A stretch of 64,000 nucleotides of DNA from Haematococcus lacustris (taxonomy: Eukaryota; Chlorophyta; Chlorophyceae; Chlamydomonadales; Haematococcaceae), in assembly GCA_030144725.1 (NCBI GenBank), contig JASKMD010000028.1, positions 3,581,919 through 3,645,918 on the forward strand, given 5' to 3'. Positions 10,901 through 22,200 of this stretch are shown in pieces (the first letter of the stretch is position 1; every line of letters begins with the position of its first letter). The notes under the pieces were generated by a model. That model made no database searches. It was given only the letters and a program-made list of their open reading frames with translations, and had not been told where the DNA came from. A program made the translations under genes and the position numbers.

Positions 10901-13900
10901 TGGTGCCAGGCGCTGCTGGCTGCCGAGAGGAATGGCCACCTAAAAGGCAGCAGCAGCAGCAGCAGCAGCGGCGGCAGCAGTCAGCGTGAGGTAAAGTCTG
11001 GTCAGGAGCAGAAGCACCTGGAACAGCAGGCTCTGCAGGCCATCTGGGTCAAGGCATACCAAAGCTTCCTGTCGCGCTTACGACAGCTTATGATCAGTTC
11101 TCCTCAAAAGGGTTTGGAGCACACCAAGCTCCTATCTATGTTGCAAGCCGTGCAGCACCAAATGCACAGGGTGCTGCTGTGTCTCCAGCCTACCCAGCCG
11201 GAGCTGCTAGTGGCAGCGCTTCAGAGCTACATCAACTCTGGCAAGGCCGTGGTAAATCCCTGGACTCCAGCGACCAAGGCCACGCTGGCGCACCTCCTTG
11301 CCCAGCCCGCCTGGCTTGACTTGCTGTGCAAGCGAGAAACAGCAAAGTCCACTCCAATTGTGCGCATCATGCGAGTGCTCAGTCTTCTCGCCGTGTGGAC
11401 CAACGATTGTCCTTGCAGCGCTCCCCCCGAGCTTATGCTCCGCGTCAACAAAGACTTGGAAAAGCGTGAGATGCAGTACGTGCAGCTCGCGGTGTACTGC
11501 ATGGAAAAGGGCATCGTGACTCAGTTGGTACGCAGCGGCCCGGGGGCCCAGGCGTTCATGCCATCTGCCAGCGAGTTGCAAGCTGTCCTGTTCAACTGCG
11601 ACGTCGACAAAGCGGAGTCCATGCTGACCAAGCTGCAGCGGCTGCAGCCCGCACCTGAAAAAACTACAGACGATGCGCCCGGTAGCACCGCAGAAGTTGT
11701 TGCGCTCCCCGCCACACCCAAGACCGTTTCTAAAGCGACGCCAGGCCCTCTGCGCGACCTGTACGCCAGCCTCGCCAAGGTCAAAAACTCGCCTGGGATA
11801 CCAAGCCCAACAGCCGTTGTGCATCAGGTGCACACAGCAGTTGCAGAAATAGCACGCAGCTCAGCCGGGCTACGGACAGGGGTGACTCACGCGACCTCGC
11901 CCGGCCGCGCGCCCGGCAAGCAGGCTCGCGGCGACACACCGGCGTCCGGTGTGGAGGCGGAGCTTCTCAATTTGCTGGCACAGCTGCTCCCCGCGGTTTG
12001 TTTTGGATGCACCGCTAGCCAGGTGCTCCAGTTACTGATCTGTCTGAACAGCCTGGACGGTTTTTCGCTGCGCTTGCCTAAGTTCGAACCACTTCTGACA
12101 GCCCTGGCATGCCGTGTCGAGGGCTGGCTGGACACAGCACAACAGGAGCATGTGGTACCATGTCTTATCAGGCAGCTGGCTGCAGGGCAGGTGCCAGCCA
12201 GGTAAATGCGTGCTGAGGGGTGGAGGGCATTGCTAGCTAGGGCGATCAAACAAGACAGCAGGAGGGGGCAAGCAGTACAAGCTTGGGTACAAGTACACGC
12301 CTGCCATATCATGCCAAACTTCTTCCACTGCCATGCACTCATGCGTTGCCAGGCTGGCAAGTCACCCAGCCACAGCCAGCCAGTGGTGCTCCTTCTGCCA
12401 TGCATCCTTGGGTTGGCTAGACAGGCTAGTCCCGGCCCTTGTCTCCTCATCCATCTGCCGCATGCTGTGAGCGCGCTCCTTATTGTTAGCACTATGTGAC
12501 CCTGACCACCCCTTCTGTCGCCCTGGCACCGTGCAGCTGGTCGGGACTGCTGCCCCTGGCAGTCCACACTGCCCAGCACCTTCATGCCTGGACCCCCCCT
12601 CACTGCCACCAAGCCCTGCTCTGCCTGCTCAAGCTGGCCCGGGCCACCAAGTCCACCAGCCTGCACCAGCCACTGCAGCAGGCACTGCTGGCGGCGGGGC
12701 CAGTGCTGGCTCAAGCCGGCAGCCACAGGCCCCAGCAGGGGGTGGTGGGTGGGAGCGGGGGAGGGGGCCTGCGGTCTCCAGTGACTACTACTACGCGGAA
12801 CATCTGGGGGGGCCAGGCGGCGGCTGTGCTGAAGCCCAATGCTGTTCAGGAGGACACGGTGGCCATGTATGCGGAGCTGTTGGAGTGAGTTGGGGGGTGG
12901 GTGGTGAGAGGGTGGGGTGGGTGGTGAGAGGGTGGGGTGGGTGGTGAGAGGGAGGGCAGGCGGGTGGTGGGGGAGGAGGGGGGGGTGGCAATGGCAGGAA
13001 AGATGGAGGTGACCAAGCATGTGTATGAAGGTCCCTCTGCAGCGTACACTGAAGCAAAGCAGCTTCTTGATCACATGATCTAAAGCGACCCCTGCTCCTG
13101 CCCCTCCTACTCTCATGCCCCTGCCCCTCCTAGTCCCATGCCCCTGCCCCTCCTAGTCCCGTGCCGCTGCCTGAGGCCACTCTTGTACCACGCCCCCTGC
13201 AGGCACAGCCCTGAGGAGCTGGTGCCCAGCGTGTTTGCCTCAGTAGAGCAGGCCATGCGCCAGTTCAGGCACTGCAGCAACGAGACGGCTGTGCGGCTGG
13301 CTCAGCTGGTGCTGGAGCAGGTGTGGTGGGCAGGCTTAGTTGGTCATGCCGGTTGGGCAGGGGCGGGGGCGGGGGCGGGGGCGGCAGGGGCGGGGGCGGG
13401 GGCACTAATTGTGGCGGTAGCACTGTTTCAGATGTTTTGTGGGTGGGCAGGCAGGGGGCGTGTCCAATCAACCTGCCTGTCTCAGTGTCCAGTTGCCTGC
13501 CAACTCTTCCGCGACCCCCCATCACCTGGCTGGCTGCCTTCCTCCGGTGCCTGCCACAGGTTGAGGGCGAGGACATGAGCCGTGACGAGCAGGGGGTGCT
13601 GCAGGTGGAGCCGGGCCTGGTCAGGAGCCTGGGCCCGCTGCTGAAGAACCTGAACACGCGCATTGAGGCCTACGGGCAGTGGGGTGCCTCCGCGGCTATG
13701 CCTGTGCGCATGCTCAACCAACTGGCCCGCATGTCCCTGCTGCTGCAGAAGGAAGGTGAGGTGAGGGGTAAGGAAAGAGGAGGCAAGGGCAGGGTAGGTA
13801 GGTAGGGTAGCAGGGTAGGTAGGTAGGGTAGTAGGTAGGGTGTGGATGTATAAAGGACTGGAGTAGAAGAGGTGCACATCAGTGCCCCTTCAGAGTTTAT

Positions 13901-16900
13901 TATGTAAGATCCAGGTGCCCCTTAGGAGTTCCTTAGGACGCCTCAGGGGTCCTGCTCCCTGGGTGTGGCTCGCTCGTAGCTCCCCTTGGAGCTCGAGGTA
14001 GGAGAGAGGAAGAACACGTGATCCTTGGGCTTGCCTGCTGTGTGCCAGGCAGCCTCACCCCGCTGCAAGCCACCGTCCCAGCGCTAGCTACAGTCAGAGG
14101 AGCTGATGCCCAGCCCTTGTCAAGGCACAGCAGGATGTTGGCAGGGAGCAGGAGGGAGGTGAAGAACATGACTGATAAGGGACAGTGAGCACTGCAGTCA
14201 GGCTATGGACAGAGGCTGTTCCTAGGCAACTCACTTGTCTGCTTGCCATGGGATCTGAAGAGCACTGCCCAGCTGCCATTTGCTGTGCCATATCGCTTGC
14301 ATGCCCGCTTCCTGCCCCTGGCTGGCAGTCGCACATGAGCTGGCCTCGCTGGTCTGAGCTCATTACATGGAGGGGAGCACGAGGGGGAGGAATGACACGA
14401 CCGATAAGGGGACTATAGCACCACAACCAGGCTGCTGGCAGAGGCTGATGGCAGAGGCTGCGGGACTGCCTCGTGTATCAAATGGTGCTGCGGGTCGCTA
14501 GGGTATAATGAGTGACTGCAGAGGCCCCTCTCCTCCCCTCCCTCCTGCTTGCCTGCAGACCAGGTGACTGTGAGAGCGACCATGAAGCACGTCGGCAACG
14601 AGTTGCAGGCCGAGTGGCACCTGGAGCAGTTAGACGCAGCTACACTGTTTGAGCTGACGTACGCGGTGACAACTGTGGTGAGTGGTGGGCGGGCGGGCGG
14701 GCGGGCGGGCGGGGAGGTATTTCTCCACGAATGTCGCCGCCTACCTGTTTTCGTAGGGCGCGGATGACCGCGAAGTGTACAACAAGCTCATGCAAGCCTC
14801 CAGTCGACGCCTCGACGGCTTATCTGCGACGGAGCTGGTAGCCTGCCTGGCACGTCAAGCGCGCCCGATTCCAATGTCACCTCAGGCCACGCAACTCTTC
14901 AACGTGAGCCGGCGTGGCTAGCGAGCAGCCAGGTTGTGTGTGACGGGATGCGTGACATCCGCGGTTGCGGCACCCGCAGGTCACGATGCGCGAAGCTATA
15001 GCGAAGCTGCACAAGATGACTGCGCACGACCTTGCCACGCTGATCCACGCTATCTCGCAGCTGCACTTGGTTCGGGACCTGCCCATGTACACCCCAAAGC
15101 TGCCAGAGGTGCGCCTCGCACTCTCACACGGCCCCTTCCACACAGCACAGAGGCACGCTATGGCAACAGAGGCTCTGGCGGCACAGGAATAAAGTGGAGC
15201 TGCAGACCCCTGCAGCCTGCCTGGCCTGGACTTGCTGTGGCTCATAGGAAACAACACAAGCCAGCTGCAGCAGGACAGTGGTGGTGACCGTGGTGGTGGA
15301 GCTTGCACAGGGGCGGAGAGCAGCTGTGTTGTCATTGACCTTGGTGTGGGTGCAGTTGTGCAACGCTCTGGCTGCCCATCCAAGCTTGCACAGGGGCGGA
15401 GATGAGTTGTGTCGTCATTGTCTTGGTGCAGTTGTGCAACGCTCTGGCCACCCACCCAAGCTGGCTGGCTGAGCCTGACCCAGAGGATGTGTACCTAGTG
15501 CTGGCATCCCTCTCCCTCCTAAGGTAGATACTGCCCCCCCCTTCCTCCCACTGCCTCTTCTTCACCTTCCCCTGCTTCCTCTGGCCTACCTCCGTCTTCA
15601 CCCTCTTCTACCTCCGTCTTCACCATCTTCTACCTCCGTCTTCACTGCCTCTTCTTAACCTCCCCTGCTTCCTCTCCTTCACCCTCGCCTACCTCTATCT
15701 CCATCGCCTCCCACCTCCTCACCAGCACCAGTGACTGTGCCTGCTCTTACCCTATTGCCTGCGTCACCGACTCCCACAGTGCTTGAAGCAAGGCGTGGCA
15801 CTGCTTGGTACATCATGGCATGCCCACCCACATTGCGTTGTCCTGGTGCGGGGTTCAAATCCTGCTGCCCCTAGGTGGCACCACAAGCCCTTGCTGGAGC
15901 AGGCCGCCACCGCGGTGCTGAAAAACAAGGAGGCCCGCAACGCGCGCATCATGAACAAGGCGCTGATGTGTGCGGCTCTGTTAATGCACAGCTCCAGCAC
16001 CACCCCCAAGCTCTTCACTGCATGTGCCCAGGTGGGGGAGCAAGGGCTTGCACGTACAGTGGCCAATGTGTGTTCCCACAGAGCAGTGTCCACCACTCAG
16101 ATGGCAGGTGTCGCCCCCATGTGTGCCCAGCTGTACCCCATGAGCCCAGGTGGGGGGGCCTGGGTACAACATGTATCAGCATCAACATCAGCTGTGCTTC
16201 TAAGCAAGGTTACTACACAACAGTGTTTAGTTACACTCTTTAATACTCTTAAGATCTTCAGCGCATGTGCCCAGGTGGGGGAGCCAGGGCTTGAACTCTT
16301 GAGCTGCCAGCCGGGTAACGTACAGTGGGCAGTGGGCGTGTATACAACAGTGTATTGTACTTTTACGCAAGTCAGCAGGGGTTGCCCTTCTCAGCTCAGC
16401 TGCGTGTGTCAAAGGCCCACTTCCCACTGATAGGGCCTCTACTGCCTGTGCACAGGTGGGGGATCAAATTTGGGTACGGGTCAGGTGTGCTTGTCAGCAA
16501 GGATACAAGCCAGCAACCTTTCAGCCTCAGCTGCGGATACCACTTCCACTAGTAATATGAGCCTCCACAGGCTAGGGTAGGGGCTGGGTACAGGTGAGGA
16601 CCTGCATCTCCATTGATAGGACCTCTCAATCATTAGGACATTGCAGTAAGAGGCTTAGACTAGGGCTAGGGCTGGGTGAGGGGTTGTGGCTGGGGTAGGG
16701 GGTAGGCACCCCACCCCGCCCACCCCAGCCCCTTCCAGCCGCTAAGGTTAGGGTTAGGCTAGGGTTAGGTCTGGATACGGGTCAGGTTCAGCCCAGGCGC
16801 ACACACAGCCCTGCCTGACTGGCTTGCCTGCAGCGCTTTGCATCCCTAATGCGGCGGGGTGAGCTGAACGGCAGAGTGCTGGTCAGGCTAGCCTGGGCTA

Positions 16901-18705
16901 CAGCAGTGGCTAACCAAAACCCTGACTGCCAAGTCCCGGCTGGGCAGGGCAAAGCTGCCACAAAGACCGTTGTCAGGCCGTTTGTGCAACTGCTCCTTGA
17001 GGCGCTGAAAGACAAGTCACAGGTGAGCAACAGCGATCTTGCCCTGCTGCTGCTGCTGCTGTTGGCCACCGCTGCTGCCGCCCTTATCCATACTGCTGCT
17101 ATGGATGTCACTCCTGACACCAGCCTGGCCCTCCTTTAAAACCCACTTTGACCCTGCTGCTGGTCGCACTATTGGCATGTTTAGCCGTACGCTACACCAT
17201 CTTGCTGCAGGCAATGATGCTGTGATCGCACCGTACATCACACCTCACGCCTTATGCTTACAAGTGTGACATATGTGACCCACAGAGCATCGCTGCAAAC
17301 AAGCCGCTGTGTGGGTCCCTGGCCTTCTCTCTGCGCATCTGGGCGGTGACCCTCCCTAGCCTCAAGGTAGGCCAGCAGCTGCCTGGCCCTGTGGACCCCT
17401 GGCCCTCCCAACCCTCCCTGGTGCACCTCCCAACATGGGCTGCAGGGCATCCAGGACGTCTTGGTAGCCACACCGCACCAATGCCGTGCTGTGGACCGCA
17501 GTGTGGACTCCGCACTCCTGTTTTGGGGTCACACATTGTGATGCAGCCACCTTCTCGTTACACCCTTCCATTGCTTGGCTCTACGGCCCCTACAGCCTCC
17601 CATGGCACGTGCCAATGCCAATGTGCTCCTGTGAGCTGCAAACAATGCAGAGTGACCTCTGTGACTCTTGTGACTTGCACATGCCCTCCCATGTGGATGA
17701 ATGCAATGTAACCATGATTGTGTTAGTAATTGCTGTATGCAATTTGCCACACAGCTACTGTGCCACTCTTCACACCTAACACTTCACACCTAACACACAG
17801 CTGCAACACTAACCCATAAGCTTATCGTGGCTACAGGACACCATGAACCCTGTCTGGCAGTCATATCTGGGCCTGTCCATCTTTTGAGTTCAGGCCTGTT
17901 TGGGCCTCTTCATCTTCAGTCACTTCCGGATGTTTGGGCTGTAGGCCTTCTTCTAGGTCGAGCCTTGATGACAGGCTTTGTCCTACAACCTAGTTTTGCT
18001 CCTGTACACGAAGGAGGCATGAACCACCCAAGTCCTGCCTCCTTCGTGTTGCAACTCCCACCACCTTGTGCCTGCAGGTTCCTCAGGAGCTAGTTGACCT
18101 CAGGAAGAAGGAGTTCCACTCCTCCACTGTGTCAGACACACAGAAAGTCGTGACCCGCATACTGGGCAGCACCCCTTCCTTGGGGCTGCACAAGGTGCAG
18201 AGCGAAGTCAATGTGAGTGTGAGGGACATAGATCATATAGTATGGAGTCAGGCAAAGCATAGCAACACGGCAGAGACGGCGCACTGACATGACACAGGCA
18301 TGACCCTGAAGTGCAGGTATTGATCGCGGGAGCGTGTCTAGTGCGAAATGAAGGACACAATGTCCATCAAATGCTCCGCAGGTGGGCCATGGGTGGTTTG
18401 TGGACATCACCGCCACCGGCCCTGCGGGTGTGAAGTACGCTTTTGAGGTGGACGGCCCGCAACACTTTGCGGCTAATGACAGCACCGTTCAACTTGGCAA
18501 CACAGCGATCCGCGACCACTGCGTGGGTAAGCTGGGCTACCTGGTCGTAAACGTCACGGCTGACATGCTTGCCGGCCAAGGGATCATGCAAACTAACAAA
18601 TCTATGGCTGACAAGCAGACATTAGGGGCGATAAAGAATGCCATGGCCTTTGCTGCTGAAAAGCAGCAGAAGTGCACTGCAGAAGCCACGTATGTCGTGG
18701 CTTAA
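7901..18705 (+). CDS. Large RAP-domain protein, probable organelle RNA factor
   Basis: Proposed exons: 7901-12201, 12537-12884, 13203-13320, 13560-13755, 14559-14677, 14757-14903, 14980-15108, 15432-15523, 15875-16031, 16834-17022, 17286-17366, 18078-18212, 18382-18705. All splice sites are GT-AG, every junction is in phase, and the total is 6336 nt (2111 codons plus stop). The N-terminus is Arg/Ser/Val-rich and acid-poor, as in a transit peptide, but the first exon may start further upstream. Exon 1 encodes three related alpha-helical modules separated by Ala/Gly-rich linkers. Exons 2-12 encode Leu-rich helical pairs (for example HDLATLIHAISQLHL, SATELVACLARQA) like OPR/FASTK-type solenoids. 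The last exon encodes a RAP domain (YAFEVDGPQHF, then LGNTAIRDHCVGKLGYLVVN). RAP proteins with helical repeats usually act in chloroplast or mitochondrial RNA processing or translation. A TGTAA at about 19134 could be the poly(A) signal. Confidence 0.85.
8075..8763 (+). repeat. Intragenic duplication, copy 1 (689 bp, coding)
   Basis: Nearly identical to 9551-10239 (offset 1476 bp, a multiple of three, so the frame is kept). It encodes a module beginning ELLASVDAWCAA, continuing HIKLVQQLLQLKGDHSP, HAHLHCVLMWLPDSA, VEWLLEHPLWLEAL and QDLQQAVWRVEAAAE. The few differences are scattered substitutions. Confidence 0.95.
9551..10239 (+). repeat. Intragenic duplication, copy 2 (689 bp, coding)
   Basis: Second copy of the same module. 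The linker between the copies (8764-9550) includes an Ala-rich part and a pure GGA run near 9155-9210 that encodes about 24 glycines. Confidence 0.95.
10840..11515 (+). repeat. Diverged third copy of the exon-1 module
   Basis: Protein-level similarity to the two recent copies in the same order: LVDGWCQALLAAE for SVDAWCAA; LLSMLQAVQHQMHRVLLCLQ for LLTAACRLHAHLHCVLMWLP; LAHLLAQPAWLDLLCK for VEWLLEHPLWLEALSR; LEKREMQYVQLAVYCME for QRQDLQQAVWRVEAAAE. It lacks DNA-level identity, so it is the older copy and probably the ancestral one. Confidence 0.7.
12890..13402 (+). repeat. Intronic minisatellites flanking exon 3 of the RAP gene
   Basis: Three small arrays: GGGTGGTGAGAGGGTGGGGT units (12895-12955), CCCATGCCCCTGCCCCTCCT units (13088-13160) and GGGGGC units (13361-13402). 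They lie in introns and do not change the exon model. Confidence 0.8.
15301..15462 (+). repeat. Tandem duplication of a splice acceptor plus exon start
   Basis: 15301-15383 and 15384-15462 are two copies of a segment of about 80 bp running from CTTGCACAGGGGCGGAG through the acceptor (GGTGCAG) into the exon start TTGTGCAACGCTCTGGC. Only the second copy continues into a full exon with a donor. The first leaves a decoy acceptor and pseudo-exon inside the intron. Confidence 0.85.
15780..16490 (-). mobile_element. tRNA-like SINE fragments, antisense and sense, around exon 9 of the RAP gene
   Basis: At 15851-15861 there is a B-box-like GGTTCAAATCC just before the acceptor of exon 15875-16031. Units around 16015-16050 and 16255-16300 share ATGTGCCCAGGTGGGGGAGC and AGGGCTTG; a related degenerate unit lies near 16445. 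On the - strand the second contains GAGTTCAAGCCCTGG, another B-box-like motif. The pattern suggests repeated SINE insertion, with one unit overlapping the end of the exon and its donor. Pol III activity is not shown. Confidence 0.45.
16743..16771 (+). repeat. Short interstitial telomere-like repeat
   Basis: Degenerate TTAGGG units (GGTTAGGGTTAGGCTAGGG) within an intron, preceded by related GGGCTAGGGCTGGG sequence. TTAGGG telomeres are known in some chlamydomonadalean lineages, but this tract is short and may be simple-sequence drift. Confidence 0.5.
17367..18077. other. Long intron of the RAP gene, no feature seen
   Basis: The 711-nt intron between exons 17286-17366 and 18078-18212 contains no coding-like segment in phase with its neighbours. 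It holds only short repeated phrases such as CACACCTAACAC near 17770-17800. Confidence 0.6.
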
Positions 18706-19296
18706 GGGAAAAGGAGCGTTTGTGCCTTAGTTGGCATTGCAACCCGTACTTTCCCTCATGAGGAAGGCAGGGTGGCGTTGTGTGCAGTCCATGTATGTGA
18801 CCTGAGTCTGTTCTACTCAATATTCAGAGGAGTGATGGTGATGCATCAGCTGTTGCAGCCTGTAGGTCCGGGCTTTCGTTTTTTTCTATGGGTGAGTGTA
18901 TTGTGCACACCCCAGCTGATGCATGCTAGGGTTGGCATTGTATGCCATGGTGTCAAGCTGCTCATGTGGAGGGAGGTGGCGTTGTGTGCAGTCCATACAT
19001 ATGACCGCAACCTGTTATACCTGATGTTCACAGGAATGAGGGGTTTGCGTGAGTTGTTGTAGCATGCAAATCCGGGCTTGCTGTAGTTGCACAGTGAACC
19101 AAGCTTTTTTGAAGCTCCTCAAGAAAGAGGTAAGTGTAATGCGTCCGCCAATCTGTCTCAAGGGATACGAGCCGTCGCGGGACACGAGGTTCGGCAGCAG
19201 CTCGCATCAAGATGAGCTACAACACAAGCCGTACTTGAGTTGAGGCTCATAAGCGGGGAGTAAAGCGTGACTGCATGCCACAAACTGTGATCAATG
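18706..19296. other. Convergent intergenic region (3' ends of two genes)
   Basis: Lies between the stop of the RAP gene and the stop of the - strand gene. It contains two diverged copies of a segment with GTGGCGTTGTGTGCAGTCCA (near 18772 and 18978), each followed by GACCTGAGTCTGTT-like sequence, so a local duplication is likely. A TGTAA at about 19134 could serve the + strand gene. Confidence 0.6.
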
Positions 19297-22200
19297 TCAG
19301 CCCTTCCGCTTGCCCTGCTTCTTTTTCTTCTGGCCTGGTTCTTTCAAGACCTTGGCCCCGCTCCCGCCCCCGCCCCCGTCCTGCATCCTACGTTTCCCAA
19401 AGAACGGCATGAACTGAGAGATAACATCTTGCGTCACGTCGATTGTCAATCGAGCTTCAGTGTTGTTGGTCAATGCGCACCCCAGCAAGAACTCCGCTCC
19501 CATCGTAAGGCTCACATCGCGCTCAAAGGCCGCAGGGGAGTTTGGCGAGGGGTCGCCGGCCAAGGATGGGTCGGGGCTTGTACCGTTGCTTGGTCCACTA
19601 TCGGGTGTCGCGTACATCTCAAACAGCTTCCTTCGGTGAGATACGACGTCAGGTGTGACTGCCATGACACCAGGGCCAAGGACGGCTGAGTCTGGCAGCT
19701 GCACCAAAGCATCTACTGTGCCACTGAGTAGCTGCTGGAGCTGCCCACCACTGGTGCTGTCAGTGGTAACAGGCCAGGACTTGGGCAGACGGAGCTGTGT
19801 GTGGAGGTCGTAGGGGCAGCCAGCAAGGTGCAGGGCCTCCAAGAAGGCTTCCTCCCGTTCCACTGCAAACTGCACTGACAGAAGTAGGGCTGTGATGTCA
19901 TCAGGTGATTCACTCGTGTTGTCTGTGCCAGCACTGCCAGATGACTCTGGCAACCGCTGCAGTAAACTCTCACTAGTGCGCTGGCCAGGGGTTGCTTCAC
20001 TTGTGTCACCAAGGCCAACACTGCCAGCCGAGTCTGTTAACTTCTGCTGGCTCTGGGGAGCTTCTGTTCTAAGGAGGGGCTCACGGCTCCCCTTACCTAG
20101 TCGAGCAGACCTGAGGATGTTGATGTACCACTCCCAACGGCCCCAAAGCACCAGTTGATGCTGCAGGACAGGTTGCAGCGGTGCTCCACGCTCAAACATG
20201 TTGCCAGGCAGGCCCATGCGCAGCAGTGCCAACGCCAGCTCAGCCTCCTGCAGACCTTTGGGGTCGGCACTGCTTGGTGTAGGTGCTTCAGGGCTGTGCT
20301 GCGTGGAGGGCTCGTGTGCAGGCTGTGCTTGGCCTCCCAAAGCTTGTGCTCCAATGGACCCGCCATTTGTGCTGCCACTTGAAGAGGGAGTGGAGGGGGG
20401 TGGCTTGCGCGGTGCTATTGCTTGAACGCCAAGGCTTGCTGCCTTTGATAAGGCTGACAGGCCAGTGCCAAGAGCGTTGACAAGGCTACTGCCCACATCA
20501 ACAAACTGTGTTGTGCGCATCAAGGCCAACTGCTTCTCAACGAGGCAGTTAAGAAACAGGGTTTTGAAAGGTGGGCAGTTGACCCACAGGCTGAAGAGTA
20601 GGGTCCACTGCCTGGCGCCCCAGGAGCGCCATTCACTCAAGAATAGCAGACTGAAAGATGGTCTCATGAAGATGGACCAATTTGCCAATGTGAGCCATTG
20701 CCTGCAAAGTAAACAACAGCATGGTGGCTGCCTGATGACCTGTGCTTTACTTAAGACAATGGCAGACCACACTCCATGGTGGCTCTGCGTGATTACAGGA
20801 AAGGTACTGGCAGCTTGCCCCCCGCCTGAGCAGCAAGATAGCAGCCTAGCAGCACTCACTGGATGGGCAGCTCTTCAGGCAGTGGTGCTGTGGCTGTGTT
20901 GGGTGATGCAGAGCAGAGGTGCGGCTCCAGCACCACCAGCAGGGCTTCAAGTGGCATTAGCAAGACCTCCGCGTTGTCTGGTGATAACAGCCTGGAGGTA
21001 CCACCACCATTGCCAGGGCATGTTTGGCATGCTGCTTGTTGTTGTCTGCATTGCGTTTACCTACACATGGCCTGTGTCAGATGCTGCATTACCATGGCTC
21101 TAAATGTATTAGTGTGTCATATGCTATGGCCACAGGTCACTGCCTCCTCAGATGCCTGATGCCCAGTGTGCTGCCTGAGTCTTAGCTGCCATGCAAGCAT
21201 ACTTTCTAAGCGTGCACTGGTTTCCCATGCAAGCCATGCAAGCCCATGCAAGCCATGCATACATACGCAACTTCATGCCCAGCACAAGGTGGTGCAGCCC
21301 ACCTTTCCAGCGCTTGCTTCACCAGCCCAGCCTCAGCCTCCGGGTGCCTCTTGGCCACAGCATACAGCAGGCTGGCACGCCAAAAGGTGTCGTAGCGGCC
21401 GACAACGTGCGGGCCACCATTGAAGAGCATGGCAACAAAGGACTCCTCTTCTTTGTACACAGCACCTCCTTCCAGTGTGCCTGCTGCCCCTGCTGCCCCC
21501 ACAGCGCCACCACCACCACCACTACTGCTGCTGCCACCATGCTCACTGCCCAGTGCCCTCAGGCCCAGCTGCAGCAGGCTGTTGATAGCGCTGGATGGGA
21601 TGAGGCAGAAGGGTTGCTGTGCCTGCTGCTGCATCAGTTTGCCCGGTTCCAGTTGTTGCATGCCTAATTGCCAAAACCCCAGCATGCGAGGGCTCAGGAG
21701 AGCTTGCTGTGGCTCCTCGTAATCGCTGTAGAGGGAGAGATCAACACCGTCTTTCTTTGCAGGGATCATACCGGCCATGGCATAGGTGGTTAAGTGCTGT
21801 GGAAGGTTGCTGACCAAGTACAGGGTGCCCAGCACCTGGAGCCAGGCAGCACCTGGCAAAGTTCCTTCACTCAGCTCACACTCACAGCAACCCACAGTTG
21901 TGACTCACAGCAACCAGCCATAGGATCGTAACGAAACCAGGTCAAACAGGCTGAACCTGCTGTTCTTACCTGGAAGAAGTGTGAGGCTGGCAGGTACTGG
22001 CTGCAGCGCCCAGTGAGTTGAGAAGCAAGGACCTTGTAGTCGTCCAATGAGGCAAGGTCATCGCCGGAAACCAGCTGCTGTGCTGTTGTCATCAGCACGC
22101 TGCCACGCAGCAGCTCCACCTGCTCCCGCCAGCCATACAAGGTGTTGGCACAAGTAGCCAGCTGCTTTGGCAACAGCTGGGTCCATGACTTCAGCGGCTG

